From Xanthomonas chitinilytica (lineage in GTDB: Bacteria; Pseudomonadota; Gammaproteobacteria; Xanthomonadales; Xanthomonadaceae): a stretch of 64,000 nucleotides of DNA. The stretch lies in contig NZ_JAPCHY010000007.1 of the NCBI RefSeq assembly GCF_026107455.2, positions 62,001 through 126,000 of the forward strand, in the 5' to 3' direction. A model generated the notes under the pieces. The model had not been told where the DNA came from. It was given only the letters and a program-made list of their open reading frames with translations, and did not search any database. A program made the translations under genes and the position numbers. Positions 43,302 to 52,092 of the stretch are shown piece by piece (position 1 is the first letter of the stretch; the number at the start of each line of letters is the position of its first letter).

Positions 43302-45850
43302 ACAGACCCGACCAGCGCAACGACACCTCCGCCGGTGACCACGTCACCGCCCACGTCGATACGCTGGCCGAGCTGGAACGGGCCCTCACCCAGCCCCACC
43401 CCGCCCACCTGCACCGGCTGCTGCAGGCCGCCCGTGACGCGCTGCGCGAGGCGATGACCGACCGCCGCTCGGCGCAGCTGCGCTATGCCGCGCTGTTCGA
43501 CGCGGTGCCCGACCCGGTCAGCATCCTCAGCGAGACCGGCACCGTGCTCGACCTCAACAAGGCCGGCATCCGCGCCTACGGCCGGCCGCGCGAGGACATC
43601 GTCGGCCAGCCCATCGAGAACCTGAATCCGGACCTGCCCAGCGACCACCTGGAACCGGTGTGGGAATCGCTCAACCGCGGCCAGACCTACGTCATCGAAG
43701 TGACCAACATGCGCGGCGACGGCAGCCGCTTTCCGGTGGAGGTGCACTCGGCCGGTTTCGAGCACGAAGGACGCAAGTGCATCGTCGCCGTGGCCCGCGA
43801 CCTGAGCGGGCGCTGGCAGGCCGAGTCGCGCTACCGGCTGCTGATGGAATCCATCGACAAGGGCGTGCTGCTGTTCGACCGCGAGTTCCGCGTGGTCTCG
43901 GCCAACCCCGCCGCCCACCGCATCCTCGGCGTCGGCAGCGACGAGCCGCTGCAGATCAGCCTGTCGGCCGACGACTGGATCACCGTCGACGAGCACGGCC
44001 AGCGGCTGCCGCTGGAACGCTGGCCGGTGGCGCAGGCCTTCGCCAGCGGACGCATCATCCGCAGCACCACCATCGGCCTGTACCACCGGCCGCGCGGGCG
44101 GATGATCTGGATCTCCACCACCAACGTTCCGGTGTTCTCCTCCGACCGCGACCACCCGGACCACGTGTTCGGGCTGTTCAGCGACATCACCGAGCTCAAG
44201 CGCAACAACGCGCTGTTCGACCGCGCGCAGTCGCTGGCCCACATCGGCGGCTGGGAATGGGACCGCAGCCAGCAACGGCTCTACCTCACCGAGGAGGCGC
44301 AGCGCATCCTCGGCCAGGAACAACCGCTGGAACGCATGCCGCAGCTGCTGGACTGCCTGCGCGGCGACGACCAGCAGCACCTGCAGCAGGCGCTGCTGGA
44401 GGCGGTGGAACGCCGCGCCGGCTTCGAGCTGGAGCTGCAGGGCCAGCGCGGCGACGGCCATTCGTTCTGGGTACGCATGATCGGCGAGGTCGAGGCCGGC
44501 GACCTGGCCTCCTCGCGCATCGCCGGCACCCTGCAGGACATCACCGAGCGCAAGCAGGCCGAGGAGACCCTGCGGATACAGGCGCGGACCGACCCGCTGA
44601 CCGGGATCATGAACCGCGACGCGGTGCTGGGCGATCTCGGCCAGCGCCTGGCCAACCCCACCCATGCGCGGGTGGCGGTGCTGTACATCGACCTGGACCG
44701 GTTCAAGACCGTCAACGACGTGCTCGGCCACAACGCCGGCGACGAGCTGTTGGTCGAGGCCGCCCACCGCATCGCCACCGCGGTGGGCACCGAGGGCCTG
44801 ATCGCGCGCTTCGGCGGCGACGAGTTCCTGGTGATATGCGACGCGCGCGACCGCCCGCAACGGCCGGAACAGCTGGCCACCGCCATCAGCGCCGCGTTCG
44901 CCAGCCCGTTCCGTTTCGGCAAGGACGAGTTCTCGGTCACCACCAGCATCGGCATCGCCCGCGCGCCACAGGACGGCACCCGCCCGCAGCAACTGATCCA
45001 GAGCGCGGACGTGGCCATGTACGACTGCAAGCGCCGCACCCGCAACGGCTGGCAGGTGTTCTCGCCGGAGCTGGCGCAGCGCCAGCAGGACCGGCTGCAG
45101 ATCGAGAGCCGGTTGCGCCGCGCGCTGGACGAGAACGAGTTCCGGCTGGTCTACCAGCCGCAGGTGGACCTGCGCCATGGCCGCGTGGTGGCGGCCGAGG
45201 CGCTGATCCGCTGGCAGAACATCCAGCTGGGCGAACTGCGCCCGGACCTGTTCATCGGCCACGCCGAGAGCACCGGCGACATCGTGCGCATCGGCAACTG
45301 GGTGCTGCGCGAGGCCTGCCGCCAGGTACGCGAATGGCTCGACCAGGGCCTGGGCATCGTGCGCGTGGCGATCAACGTCTCCTACCGCCAGTTCAGCGGC
45401 GACGACCTGGCCCGCAACGTGCGCCAGGCGCTGGACGAGTTCGCCCTGCCCGGCACCGCGCTGGAGCTGGAATTCACCGAGCGGGTGCTGATCGAGGACG
45501 CACCGGCCACCCTGCAGACCTTCGCCGAGCTGCGCGCGATGGGCGTGGTGCTGACCATCGACGATTTCGGCGAGGGCTACAGCGCGCTCAACTACCTGCG
45601 GCGGCTGCCGATCCACGGCCTGAAGCTGAGCCAGCTGTTCGTCGAAGGCGTGCCCGGCAACCGCTCGGACGTGGCGGTGTGCGAGGCGGTGTGCGGCATC
45701 GCCCGCAGCCTCGGCCTGGGACTGGTGGCCGAGGGCGTGGAATCGGAGGCGCAGCGCCAGTTCCTGCTCGAACTCGGGGTACCGGTCGGCCAGGGCTTCC
45801 TGTTCGCCCCCGGCCTGCCGCCGGACGAGTTCGCCCGGCGCATCGCCTGA
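43298..45850 (+). CDS. PAS-GGDEF-EAL cyclic di-GMP signalling protein
   Basis: This 850-residue cytoplasmic protein has an N-terminal helical segment, three PAS-like domains (about residues 60-175, 180-300 and 305-430), a GGDEF domain (DPLTGIMNRDAV, IDLDRFKTVND and ARFGGDEF) and an EAL domain. Both catalytic signatures are complete: GGDEF, then AAEALIRWQ, INVSYRQF, EFTERVL, IDDFGEG, LKLSQ and AEGVES. It could therefore make and degrade cyclic di-GMP, switched by ligands of the PAS domains. No membrane segment is seen. It overlaps the HMG-CoA lyase gene by 4 bases. Its last 115 bases are copied downstream in a tandem duplication. Confidence 0.94.
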   Translation: MNRPDQRNDTSAGDHVTAHVDTLAELERALTQPHPAHLHRLLQAARDALREAMTDRRSAQLRYAALFDAVPDPVSILSETGTVLDLNKAGIRAYGRPREDIVGQPIENLNPDLPSDHLEPVWESLNRGQTYVIEVTNMRGDGSRFPVEVHSAGFEHEGRKCIVAVARDLSGRWQAESRYRLLMESIDKGVLLFDREFRVVSANPAAHRILGVGSDEPLQISLSADDWITVDEHGQRLPLERWPVAQAFASGRIIRSTTIGLYHRPRGRMIWISTTNVPVFSSDRDHPDHVFGLFSDITELKRNNALFDRAQSLAHIGGWEWDRSQQRLYLTEEAQRILGQEQPLERMPQLLDCLRGDDQQHLQQALLEAVERRAGFELELQGQRGDGHSFWVRMIGEVEAGDLASSRIAGTLQDITERKQAEETLRIQARTDPLTGIMNRDAVLGDLGQRLANPTHARVAVLYIDLDRFKTVNDVLGHNAGDELLVEAAHRIATAVGTEGLIARFGGDEFLVICDARDRPQRPEQLATAISAAFASPFRFGKDEFSVTTSIGIARAPQDGTRPQQLIQSADVAMYDCKRRTRNGWQVFSPELAQRQQDRLQIESRLRRALDENEFRLVYQPQVDLRHGRVVAAEALIRWQNIQLGELRPDLFIGHAESTGDIVRIGNWVLREACRQVREWLDQGLGIVRVAINVSYRQFSGDDLARNVRQALDEFALPGTALELEFTERVLIEDAPATLQTFAELRAMGVVLTIDDFGEGYSALNYLRRLPIHGLKLSQLFVEGVPGNRSDVAVCEAVCGIARSLGLGLVAEGVESEAQRQFLLELGVPVGQGFLFAPGLPPDEFARRIA

Positions 45851-45865
45851 TCCCGGGCCGGGCCG

Positions 45866-45928
45866 GTCGCGACTGACGTCGCTCCTACAACGACTTCCCC
45901 GCCGTTGTAGGAGCGACGTAAGTCGCGA
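45866..45928. repeat. GTAG-type REP pair (BIME 2)
   Basis: Inverted arms at 45866-45889 and 45906-45928 lie 15 bases after the PAS-GGDEF-EAL stop. The right arm carries ACGTAAGT where the left arm predicts ACGTCAGT, so the pair is not perfectly matched. Confidence 0.92.
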
Positions 45929-45993
45929 GCTTTTAAAGCCCCCACCCACGCCCCGGATGCAACCCGCGCCCACCCCACCACCATCGGCTGGAA

Positions 45994-46109
45994 CGTGGAA
46001 TCGGAGGCGCAGCGCCAGTTCCTGCTCGAACTCGGGGTACCGGTCGGCCAGGGCTTCCTGTTCGCCCCCCGGCCTGCCGCCGGACGAGTTCGCCCGGCGC
46101 ATCGCCTGA
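45994..46109 (+). pseudogene. Detached duplicate of the EAL-gene 3' end
   Basis: This fragment repeats the last 38 or so codons of the PAS-GGDEF-EAL gene (ESEAQRQFLLELGVPVGQGF and onward) but has no start or upstream domain. One extra C in the six-C run shifts the frame after FAP, so the duplicate no longer ends in the original frame. It is a by-product of the tandem duplication. Confidence 0.85.
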
Positions 46110-46124
46110 TCCCGGGCCGGGCGG

Positions 46125-46188
46125 GTCGCGCCTTACGTCGCTCCTACAACGACTTCCCCGCCGTCTGTAGGAGCGACGTAAGTCGCGA
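46125..46188. repeat. GTAG-type REP pair (BIME 3, inside the duplication)
   Basis: Arms at 46125-46148 and 46166-46188 are the duplicated copy of BIME 2. The left arm has CGCCTTACG where BIME 2 has CGACTGACG, so the two copies have diverged. Confidence 0.9.
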
Positions 46189-46291
46189 GCTCTTCGCACG
46201 ACCACCCACTCCACCCACGCCCCGGCTGCAACCGGCCCGCCCCACCGCCATCGGCTAGAATCGGCGACCTTCATCCAGCAGGACCGTCCCG

Positions 46292-47062
46292 ATGCAGTTG
46301 TCTTCCGTCCGCGCCGTCGTCACCGGCGGCGTCTCCGGCCTCGGCCTGGCCGTGGCAAAGCACCTGGTCGCCCACGGCGGCAAGGTCGCGCTGTTCGACC
46401 TCAACGACGACAAGGGCGCGGCCGCGGTCGCCGGACTCGGCGCCGGCAACGCGCGCTACTTCAACACCAACGTCACCGACGAGGCCGGCGTGGCCGCCAA
46501 CCTGGCCGCCGCGCGCGAATTCCTGGGCGGGCTGAACGTGGCGATGAACTGCGCCGGCATCCTCGGTGCCGGCCGCGTGCTGGGCAAGGAAGCGCCGATG
46601 CCGCTGGCCAACTTCCAGTCCACGGTGATGGTCAACCTGGTCGGCAGCTTCAACGTCGCCAAGGCCGCCGCCGACCTGATGCAGCACAACGAGCCGGGCG
46701 AGGACGGCGAGCGCGGCGTGATCGTCAACACCGCCAGCGTCGCCGCCTACGAAGGCCAGATCGGCCAGGCCGCCTACTCGGCCTCCAAGGGCGGCGTGGT
46801 CGGCATGACCCTGCCGATGGCGCGCGAGCTGGCGCGCTTCGGCATCCGCGTGATGACCATCGCCCCGGGCGTGTTCTGGACGCCGATGGTCGACGGCATG
46901 CCCGAGGCCGTGCAGCAGTCGCTGGCCGCCTCGATCCCGTTCCCGTCGCGGCTGGGCCAGCCGGAGGACTTCGCCGCCCTGGTCGGGCACATCCTCGGCA
47001 ATCCCTACCTCAACGGCGAGACCATCCGCCTGGACGGCGCCGTGCGCCTGGCGCCCAAGTAA
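46292..47062 (+). CDS. SDR oxidoreductase, HSD10/3-hydroxyacyl-CoA dehydrogenase type
   Basis: This 256-residue SDR has VVTGGVSGLGLAVAKHL (cofactor loop), an acidic FDLNDDKG after the second strand (NAD preference), NCAGILGAGR, VNTASVAAYEGQIGQAAYSA with the catalytic Ser and Tyr, and the lysine in SASKGG. The family resembles type II 3-hydroxyacyl-CoA dehydrogenase (HSD17B10), acting in branched-chain amino acid and fatty-acid oxidation. That fits the leucine-catabolism genes 3 kb upstream. Catalytic residues are complete. Confidence 0.9.
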   Translation: MQLSSVRAVVTGGVSGLGLAVAKHLVAHGGKVALFDLNDDKGAAAVAGLGAGNARYFNTNVTDEAGVAANLAAAREFLGGLNVAMNCAGILGAGRVLGKEAPMPLANFQSTVMVNLVGSFNVAKAAADLMQHNEPGEDGERGVIVNTASVAAYEGQIGQAAYSASKGGVVGMTLPMARELARFGIRVMTIAPGVFWTPMVDGMPEAVQQSLAASIPFPSRLGQPEDFAALVGHILGNPYLNGETIRLDGAVRLAPK

Positions 47063-47122
47063 TTCCACCTGCGGGCGCCACCAGGGCGCCCGCCCACGTT
47101 CAACCACCACCGGCCTAACGTC

Positions 47123-47689
47123 ATGAAAGCCAGCGAAATCAAGAAAGGCAACGTCGTCGAATACAACAACGGCGTCTACCAGATCCGCGACATCGAACGC
47201 AGCTCGCCGCAGGGCCGCGGCGGCAATGTCCGCTTCCGTTTCATCATGTACAGCGTGCCGGGCGGCAACAAGCTCGACGCCAGCTTCGACGCCGACGACA
47301 ACCTGCCCGAGGTCGAGCTGCTGCGCCGCCAGTCCACCTACTCGTACAAGGACGGCGACGCGTTCGTGTTCCTCGACGACGAGGACTACACCCCGTACAC
47401 GCTGGACGCGGACGTGATCGGCGACGACGCCGGCTACATCACCGAGGGCCTGACCGGCATCTACGTGCAGGTCATCGACGACCAGCCGGTGGCCGTGCAG
47501 CTGCCGCAGCACGTGACCCTGGAAGTGGTGGACACCCCGCCGGAGCTGAAGGGCGGCACCGCCACCAAGCGCCCGAAGCCGGCCAAGCTCAACACCGGCA
47601 TCGAGATCATGGTGCCGGAGTACATCACCAACGGCGAGCGCATCCTGGTCAACACCACGACCGGCGAATTCGGCGGCCGCGCCGACTGA
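47123..47689 (+). CDS. yeiP: Elongation factor P-like protein YeiP (EfpL)
   Basis: This 188-residue EF-P paralogue has three beta-barrel domains; [20 protein letters not shown] starts domain I, and [20 protein letters not shown] with a C-terminal GRAD-type end (FGGRAD) closes domain III. The domain I tip loop reads SSPQGRGGN: arginine, as in E. coli YeiP/EfpL, instead of the modified lysine of canonical EF-P. It binds the ribosomal E site and relieves stalling at certain proline-containing and related motifs. It stands alone, with a convergent lipoprotein gene downstream. Confidence 0.92.
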   Translation: MKASEIKKGNVVEYNNGVYQIRDIERSSPQGRGGNVRFRFIMYSVPGGNKLDASFDADDNLPEVELLRRQSTYSYKDGDAFVFLDDEDYTPYTLDADVIGDDAGYITEGLTGIYVQVIDDQPVAVQLPQHVTLEVVDTPPELKGGTATKRPKPAKLNTGIEIMVPEYITNGERILVNTTTGEFGGRAD

Positions 47690-47700
47690 GCGACCGCTAC

Positions 47701-47728
47701 CGTCGTCCCCGCGCAGGCGGGGACGACG
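47701..47728. terminator. Bidirectional terminator between yeiP and the lipoprotein gene
   Basis: A perfect 12-base stem, CGTCGTCCCCGC (47701-47712) against 47717-47728, has a 4-base loop and lies 11 bases after the yeiP stop and 10 bases before the convergent stop. Strong stem, no long T-run. Confidence 0.65.
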
Positions 47729-47737
47729 GGGTCTGCG

Positions 47738-48121
47738 TCAACCGTCCGCAGGTCCGGCGGCGCTGCAGTTGCGGTCGTCCTCGCCGCTCAGGATCAAGAT
47801 GCCCTCGTCCTGGCCCTTGGTCCAGAGCTCGTTGCCCTCGCCGTCGCCATATCTTGCGCCGGAAGCAGCCGGCATCGCGCTCATCGCGAAGGTCCTGTCG
47901 CCGATCACCACGGTGGCCGCATCCTGTCCGTGATAGGTGGCGGTGACCGCCAGGTCGCCGCAGCGGAAGTCGTAGGTGTGCTCTTCCAACGGCGGCGGCG
48001 CCGCCACGTCCGGGTCGGCGCTGGCAGCCGGGTCGGCGGCCGGTGCGGTGTTGTCGGTGGCGTTGCAGGCCGCCAGGCTGGCGACCAATGCCAGGCCGGT
48101 GGCCCAGGAAAGGACATGCAT
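47738..48121 (-). CDS. MliC-type lysozyme-inhibitor lipoprotein
   Basis: This 127-residue lipoprotein has a signal ending at the lipobox LAAC, a Pro/Ala/Asp-rich linker (about residues 20-48) and a C-terminal MliC/PliC domain. The domain shows YDFRCGDLAVTATYHG, IGDRTFAMSAMPAASG and NELWTKGQDEGILILS, plus a final cysteine (DDRNC) that should pair with the first. MliC proteins block host or competitor lysozyme at the cell envelope. The ATG at 48121 gives a proper signal peptide; the frame upstream is not convincing. Confidence 0.85.
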   Translation of the reverse strand: MHVLSWATGLALVASLAACNATDNTAPAADPAASADPDVAAPPPLEEHTYDFRCGDLAVTATYHGQDAATVVIGDRTFAMSAMPAASGARYGDGEGNELWTKGQDEGILILSGEDDRNCSAAGPADG

Positions 48122-48253
48122 GTTCGACTCCTGATGAAGGGAAAAGGACACCTTCGATCCTAGCAATCGCATCTTCACCTCATGTGAAGCAATTGCGCGC
48201 AGCAGGCACCGGCGCCGCTTTCCTGCATGGCCGGGCAACCACCGCAGGGATGC

Positions 48254-50152
48254 TCAGGGCGGCACGGCGGCCGGCGTTTCCGCGGCCTCGCCAACAGGCG
48301 CTTCCGTCGCCGGCACGCGCGCCGACTGGCGAAGGCGCGCGCCGATGATCGCCAGGTTCGCTTCGATCTCCCGCATGTCGGCCTGCTGCTGCGCCGGCAG
48401 GCCCGCCCGCAGCTGTTCGCGCAGCCGCTGCCAGCCCTGCCTGCCGCGTTCGCTGAGCGCCTGCGCCGATCCGTGCAGGCGGTCCAGTTCCGCCGCCTGC
48501 GGCAGGCCGTAGCCGCTTTCCGCCAGCAGCGATGCCGGGCGCACCATCATCCCGGCGTCTTCCAGCAACCGTTGCAATGCCTGCAGCGCCTCGTCCCCCC
48601 CGGCGCCCCGGCGCGCCAGCAACTGCCGCTTGAGGACATCCCGCGCCTCCAGCTCCAGGCGCCGCTGCGCCGCCTGTTCCAGCAGCAGCAGCGCGGCGCT
48701 GGTGCGCAGAGCCTGATCCGGATGCAATCCGGTATCGACCTGCTCCAGCCACGACCGTCGCGTCGCCGGCGGCAGCCGCAGCCACTGCTCCACGTCCTGC
48801 TGCGGCACCGGCAGCGCGGCGCGCACCACCTCGAACATCGCCTGGTAATGGGCGGCGGCCGATTCGAAATAGTGGCCGAGCCGGACCGCCTCGGCCGGGT
48901 CGTCGAGCACGCTGCCGTCGGCTATCCCGTTGCGCTGCAGCCGCCGCAGCAGGCCGCGCGGGGTGATGCCCGACAGCGGCGCCGCCGCCAGCCGCGGCAC
49001 GCCGTCGTGCAGCAGCTTGAACGTCTCCACCGCGCAGTTGTTGCCGATGAAGTAGTAGCGGCCGTCGTAGCTCCAGTGCACGCGCGCGGCGCGCTGCAGC
49101 AGGCCGGCGATCTCCGCTTCGTCGAGCTGCAGCGGGATCGAGGACAGGCCGCGCAGCTCGATCCTGGTGTATTCGTCGATCACCTGGTCGAGCGGCAGCA
49201 CGAACAGGCGCGAGGGATAGGAACCGGTCAGCCCGCGCCAGCTGGAAATCTGCACATCGCCGATGAACGCGCGGAACGACAGCACCCGGTGGTGCTGCAG
49301 GTCCATCCGGCAGGCCGGGCCCGGGGCACGTCCCGGCGCGCAGATCACCAGCCGCAGCATGCTGTGGCCCCAGCGGCTCATCGGCCGCTCGTTGCCTTCG
49401 GCCAGCAGATAATCCACCGCGTACACCCGGGCCGGATCCAGCGCCAGCAGCGAGGCCGCGCCCTCCTCCGCCTCGGCCTGCAGGTACGGCAGCTCGGCCG
49501 CGCACTCCGGCGGCGGCGCCAGCGGCGGCAGCCCGAAGCGCTGCGCGAACCATGCGTGCAGCGCCGGACGCCGGCAGGCGTAGTCGCCATCCAGCAGGTA
49601 GTGCTCCAGGTTGACCGCGAAGAATTCGGCCGGGCTGTGCAGTTCGTAGCGGTCCGGGCTGCGGTCGCTGAACGCGTTGCGGCCGCGGCCGGCACGCAGC
49701 GGACGCACCTGCCAACCGGCGAGGTCGCGGAAACGCGCATCGCGCGACCAGCCGCCCTGCGGCGAGCGGTCCAGCGCATGCGCGATCTCGTGGATCAGCG
49801 CCGCCATCGCGGCGCGCGAAGCCGGATCGTCCTCGTGCAGCGGCAGCGGACGGGCCAGCCAGTCGTCGAGCAGGCGCCGGTCCAGCAGCAGCTTCCGCCC
49901 CAGCGCCCGGCCACGGACGTGGTCGGGAAGGTCGTCGCGCCACTGCACCTGCAATGGCGCCGGCGGCTGCGGCAGCTCCGATGGCAGGCGTTCCCGCACC
50001 GCCTGCAGCAGTTGCCGGCCGGCATCGGCCTGCGCCGGCGCCAGCCCGCGTTCGTCCAGCTGCAATGGCAGGGCCGCCTGGGCCGGCAGCGCCAGGCAGG
50101 TCAGGAAAGCGGCCAGCCACCGCCAGCGCGGCGGCCGGCGCTGCCGCTTCAC
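48254..50152 (-). CDS. Secreted fusion of a zinc-peptidase-like domain with DUF4105 (Lnb N-terminal type)
   Basis: This 632-residue protein has a signal peptide (LAAFLTCLALPAQAAL). Residues about 70-240 form a metallopeptidase-like domain with HEIAH at 121-125 and a candidate third ligand in SPAEFFAVNLEHYL (E176). Residues about 243-420 match DUF4105/Lnb_N, a papain-like fold with RWGHSMLRL (H263) and FIGNNCAVETFKLLH (C373). The C-terminus is helical and charged. It starts with GTG, which overlaps the DUF2388 stop (GTGA). I infer an envelope or secreted hydrolase; the substrate is unknown. Confidence 0.8.
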   Translation of the reverse strand: MKRQRRPPRWRWLAAFLTCLALPAQAALPLQLDERGLAPAQADAGRQLLQAVRERLPSELPQPPAPLQVQWRDDLPDHVRGRALGRKLLLDRRLLDDWLARPLPLHEDDPASRAAMAALIHEIAHALDRSPQGGWSRDARFRDLAGWQVRPLRAGRGRNAFSDRSPDRYELHSPAEFFAVNLEHYLLDGDYACRRPALHAWFAQRFGLPPLAPPPECAAELPYLQAEAEEGAASLLALDPARVYAVDYLLAEGNERPMSRWGHSMLRLVICAPGRAPGPACRMDLQHHRVLSFRAFIGDVQISSWRGLTGSYPSRLFVLPLDQVIDEYTRIELRGLSSIPLQLDEAEIAGLLQRAARVHWSYDGRYYFIGNNCAVETFKLLHDGVPRLAAAPLSGITPRGLLRRLQRNGIADGSVLDDPAEAVRLGHYFESAAAHYQAMFEVVRAALPVPQQDVEQWLRLPPATRRSWLEQVDTGLHPDQALRTSAALLLLEQAAQRRLELEARDVLKRQLLARRGAGGDEALQALQRLLEDAGMMVRPASLLAESGYGLPQAAELDRLHGSAQALSERGRQGWQRLREQLRAGLPAQQQADMREIEANLAIIGARLRQSARVPATEAPVGEAAETPAAVPP

Positions 50153-50448
50153 AGCGCCAGGATCGCCTTCGCCAGCTCCAGGTCGCTGGCGCCACGGGCG
50201 GCTTCGTTGCGCTCGCGCATCAGCAGCAATGCCGCTTCCAGGCGTGCGCCGCGGATGCGGCCTTCGCTGGCGACGAAACCTGCGGCATCGTCGCGCGCGT
50301 CCAGCACCACCTTGTCGTCGCCGGAGGTGCTGCCCGACGAGGCCGACGAGGCGCCGGAAGCGGAGCCGGCCGAGGTGCCGGCAAAACTGGAAGCAAACGC
50401 CGACAGCGGCAGGAGCAACACGGCGCAGAACAGGATCGGACGGATCAT
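50149..50448 (-). CDS. DUF2388 family secreted protein
   Basis: This 99-residue protein has a signal peptide (LFCAVLLLPLSAFA), a Ser/Gly/Ala-rich stretch (AGTSAGSASGASSASSGSTS) and the DUF2388 core ARDDAAGFVASEGRIRGARL. Function of the family is unknown. Its stop overlaps the start of the peptidase/DUF4105 gene, so the two are co-translated and probably act together in the envelope. Confidence 0.85.
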   Translation of the reverse strand: MIRPILFCAVLLLPLSAFASSFAGTSAGSASGASSASSGSTSGDDKVVLDARDDAAGFVASEGRIRGARLEAALLLMRERNEAARGASDLELAKAILAL

Positions 50449-50497
50449 CGATAAACCGGAGTGGCGTGGAAAGGCCGCAAGATTACCCGCCCTTGCG

Positions 50498-51886
50498 CTA
50501 CGCGTCGAACAGCTTGCCCGGGTTCATCAGCCCATTGGGATCGAACGCACGCTTCACCCCGCGCATCAGCGCGATCTCGGCCTCGCCGCGGGTGCTGGAC
50601 AGGTACGCCTTCTTGACCAGGCCGATGCCGTGCTCGGCCGAGATGCTGCCGTCGTAGCGCTGCAGTACCTGCGCCAGCAACCTGGTGACGTGCTCGCACT
50701 GGCCGAGGAACTCGGCATCGTCGGTGTCGTCGGGCTTGAGCACGTTGATGTGCAGGTTGCCGTCGCCGATGTGGCCGAACCAGACCACCTCGAAATGCGG
50801 GTACGCCTGGCCGATCAGCGCCTGGGTCTCGGCCAGGAACGCCGGCATCGCCGAGATCCGCACCGACACGTCGTTCTTGTACGGCCTGTAGCGCGCCACG
50901 CTCTCGGTGATGCCCTCGCGCAGGCGCCACAGCTGCTGCGCCTGCGCCTCGCTGGCGCTGATGACGCCGTCGAGCACCCAACCCTGCTCCATGCAGTGCT
51001 CGAACGCGGCCAGCGCCGCGGCCTCGCCCGCTTCGTCGGCCGCGGCGTACTCGGTCACGACGTAGTACGGATAGGTCTCGGCGAACGGATACTGCGCGCC
51101 ATGGGCGGTGACGTGGTGCACCGCGCGATCGGTGAAGAACTCGAACGCTTCCAGCCGCAGGCGCTCGCGGAAGGCGGCGAACACCTGCATCAGCACCTCG
51201 AAGCTGGGCAGCGCCAGCAGCATCACGTTGCTGGCCGGCGGCGGGTCGGTGAGCCGCAGCGTCGCCTCGACCACGATGCCGAGCGTGCCTTCCGAGCCGA
51301 TCATCAGCTGGCGGAAGTCGTAGCCGCTGGAGTTCTTGATCAGCCCCTTGTTCAGTTCCAGCAGTTCGCCGTTGCCGGCCACCACCTTGAGCCCGGCGAT
51401 CCACTCGCGGGTGTTGCCGTAGCGGATCACGCGGATGCCGCCGGCATTGGTGGCGATGTTGCCGCCGATCGAACAGGAACCGCGCGCGGCGAAATCCACC
51501 GGATAGATCAGGCCGTGCTCCAGCGCCGCGTTGTGCACCGCTTCCAGCGGCATGCCGGCCTGCACCGTCAGGGTGCGATCGACCGCGTTGAAATCCAGCG
51601 CCTTGTTCATGCGCTCCAGGCTCAGCACCAGCTCGCCGTTGGCCGCCACCGCGCCACCGGACAGCCCGGTGCGGCCGCCGGACGGCACCACCGCCACCCG
51701 GTGTTCGTTGGCCCAGCGCACCACCGCCTGCACTTCCTCCACCGTGGCCGGCAAGGCGATGGCCAGCGGCGCCGGGGTCCAGCGCCGGGTCCAGTCGCGG
51801 CCGTAGTGCTCAAGATCGGCCGGCTCGGTCTTCAGGCGCAGCGCCGGGCAGGACTGCAGCAGGGATTCCAGGCGCGGGTCGGTCAT
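50498..51886 (-). CDS. FAD-linked oxidase, D-2-hydroxyglutarate dehydrogenase-like
   Basis: This 462-residue FAD enzyme has the PCMH-type FAD domain (VVPSGGRTGLSGGAVA, GSCSIGGNIATNAGG and YDFRQLMIGSEGTLGIV) and the C-terminal substrate domain with VWFGHIGDGNLHIN and ISAEHGIGLVKK, whose histidines bind metal or substrate. The family covers D-lactate, glycolate and D-2-hydroxyglutarate dehydrogenases. The divergent neighbour serA argues for D-2-hydroxyglutarate, because SerA makes it as a by-product and this enzyme removes it, a known coupling. Electrons go to ETF or a quinone. Confidence 0.9.
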   Translation of the reverse strand: MTDPRLESLLQSCPALRLKTEPADLEHYGRDWTRRWTPAPLAIALPATVEEVQAVVRWANEHRVAVVPSGGRTGLSGGAVAANGELVLSLERMNKALDFNAVDRTLTVQAGMPLEAVHNAALEHGLIYPVDFAARGSCSIGGNIATNAGGIRVIRYGNTREWIAGLKVVAGNGELLELNKGLIKNSSGYDFRQLMIGSEGTLGIVVEATLRLTDPPPASNVMLLALPSFEVLMQVFAAFRERLRLEAFEFFTDRAVHHVTAHGAQYPFAETYPYYVVTEYAAADEAGEAAALAAFEHCMEQGWVLDGVISASEAQAQQLWRLREGITESVARYRPYKNDVSVRISAMPAFLAETQALIGQAYPHFEVVWFGHIGDGNLHINVLKPDDTDDAEFLGQCEHVTRLLAQVLQRYDGSISAEHGIGLVKKAYLSSTRGEAEIALMRGVKRAFDPNGLMNPGKLFDA

Positions 51887-52020
51887 GGCAACGGCGGTTC
51901 GGCAGCGTGAAAGGCGGCAAGCGTGCCAGCCCCGCCGCGGCGCGTCCAGCTTCGTGCCGCGTCGCCGCCGTCGCCATTCGATTCAGCTGAAACCTTTTGC
52001 CATCAACGTCTTGCATCTTG

Positions 52021-52043
52021 CGCACCGCACAAAAGCCGGTGCG
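52021..52043. promoter_or_regulatory. Inverted repeat in the divergent dehydrogenase/serA region
   Basis: CGCACCG (52021-52027) and CGGTGCG (52037-52043) form a perfect 7-base inverted repeat with a 9-base centre, 50 bases before the serA start. The position suits an operator acting on serA; the regulator is unknown. Confidence 0.4.
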
Positions 52044-52092
52044 GTTCTGGCATAGTGGAAGGCTCCTTTCCCTGCCGGTCGTCGCACCCGCC

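Larger units (their letters stand above)
45736..46255. repeat. 258-bp tandem duplication covering the gene end and a REP pair
   Basis: Unit A (45736-45993) holds the last 115 bases of the PAS-GGDEF-EAL gene, a REP pair and a tail. Unit B (45994 to about 46255) repeats all of this in the same order. B differs by an extra C in the FAPGLPP codons, an extra base before the second REP arm and scattered substitutions in the REP and tail. The junction occurs at similar sequence (CGGCTGGAA against CGGCTAGAA). Confidence 0.9.
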
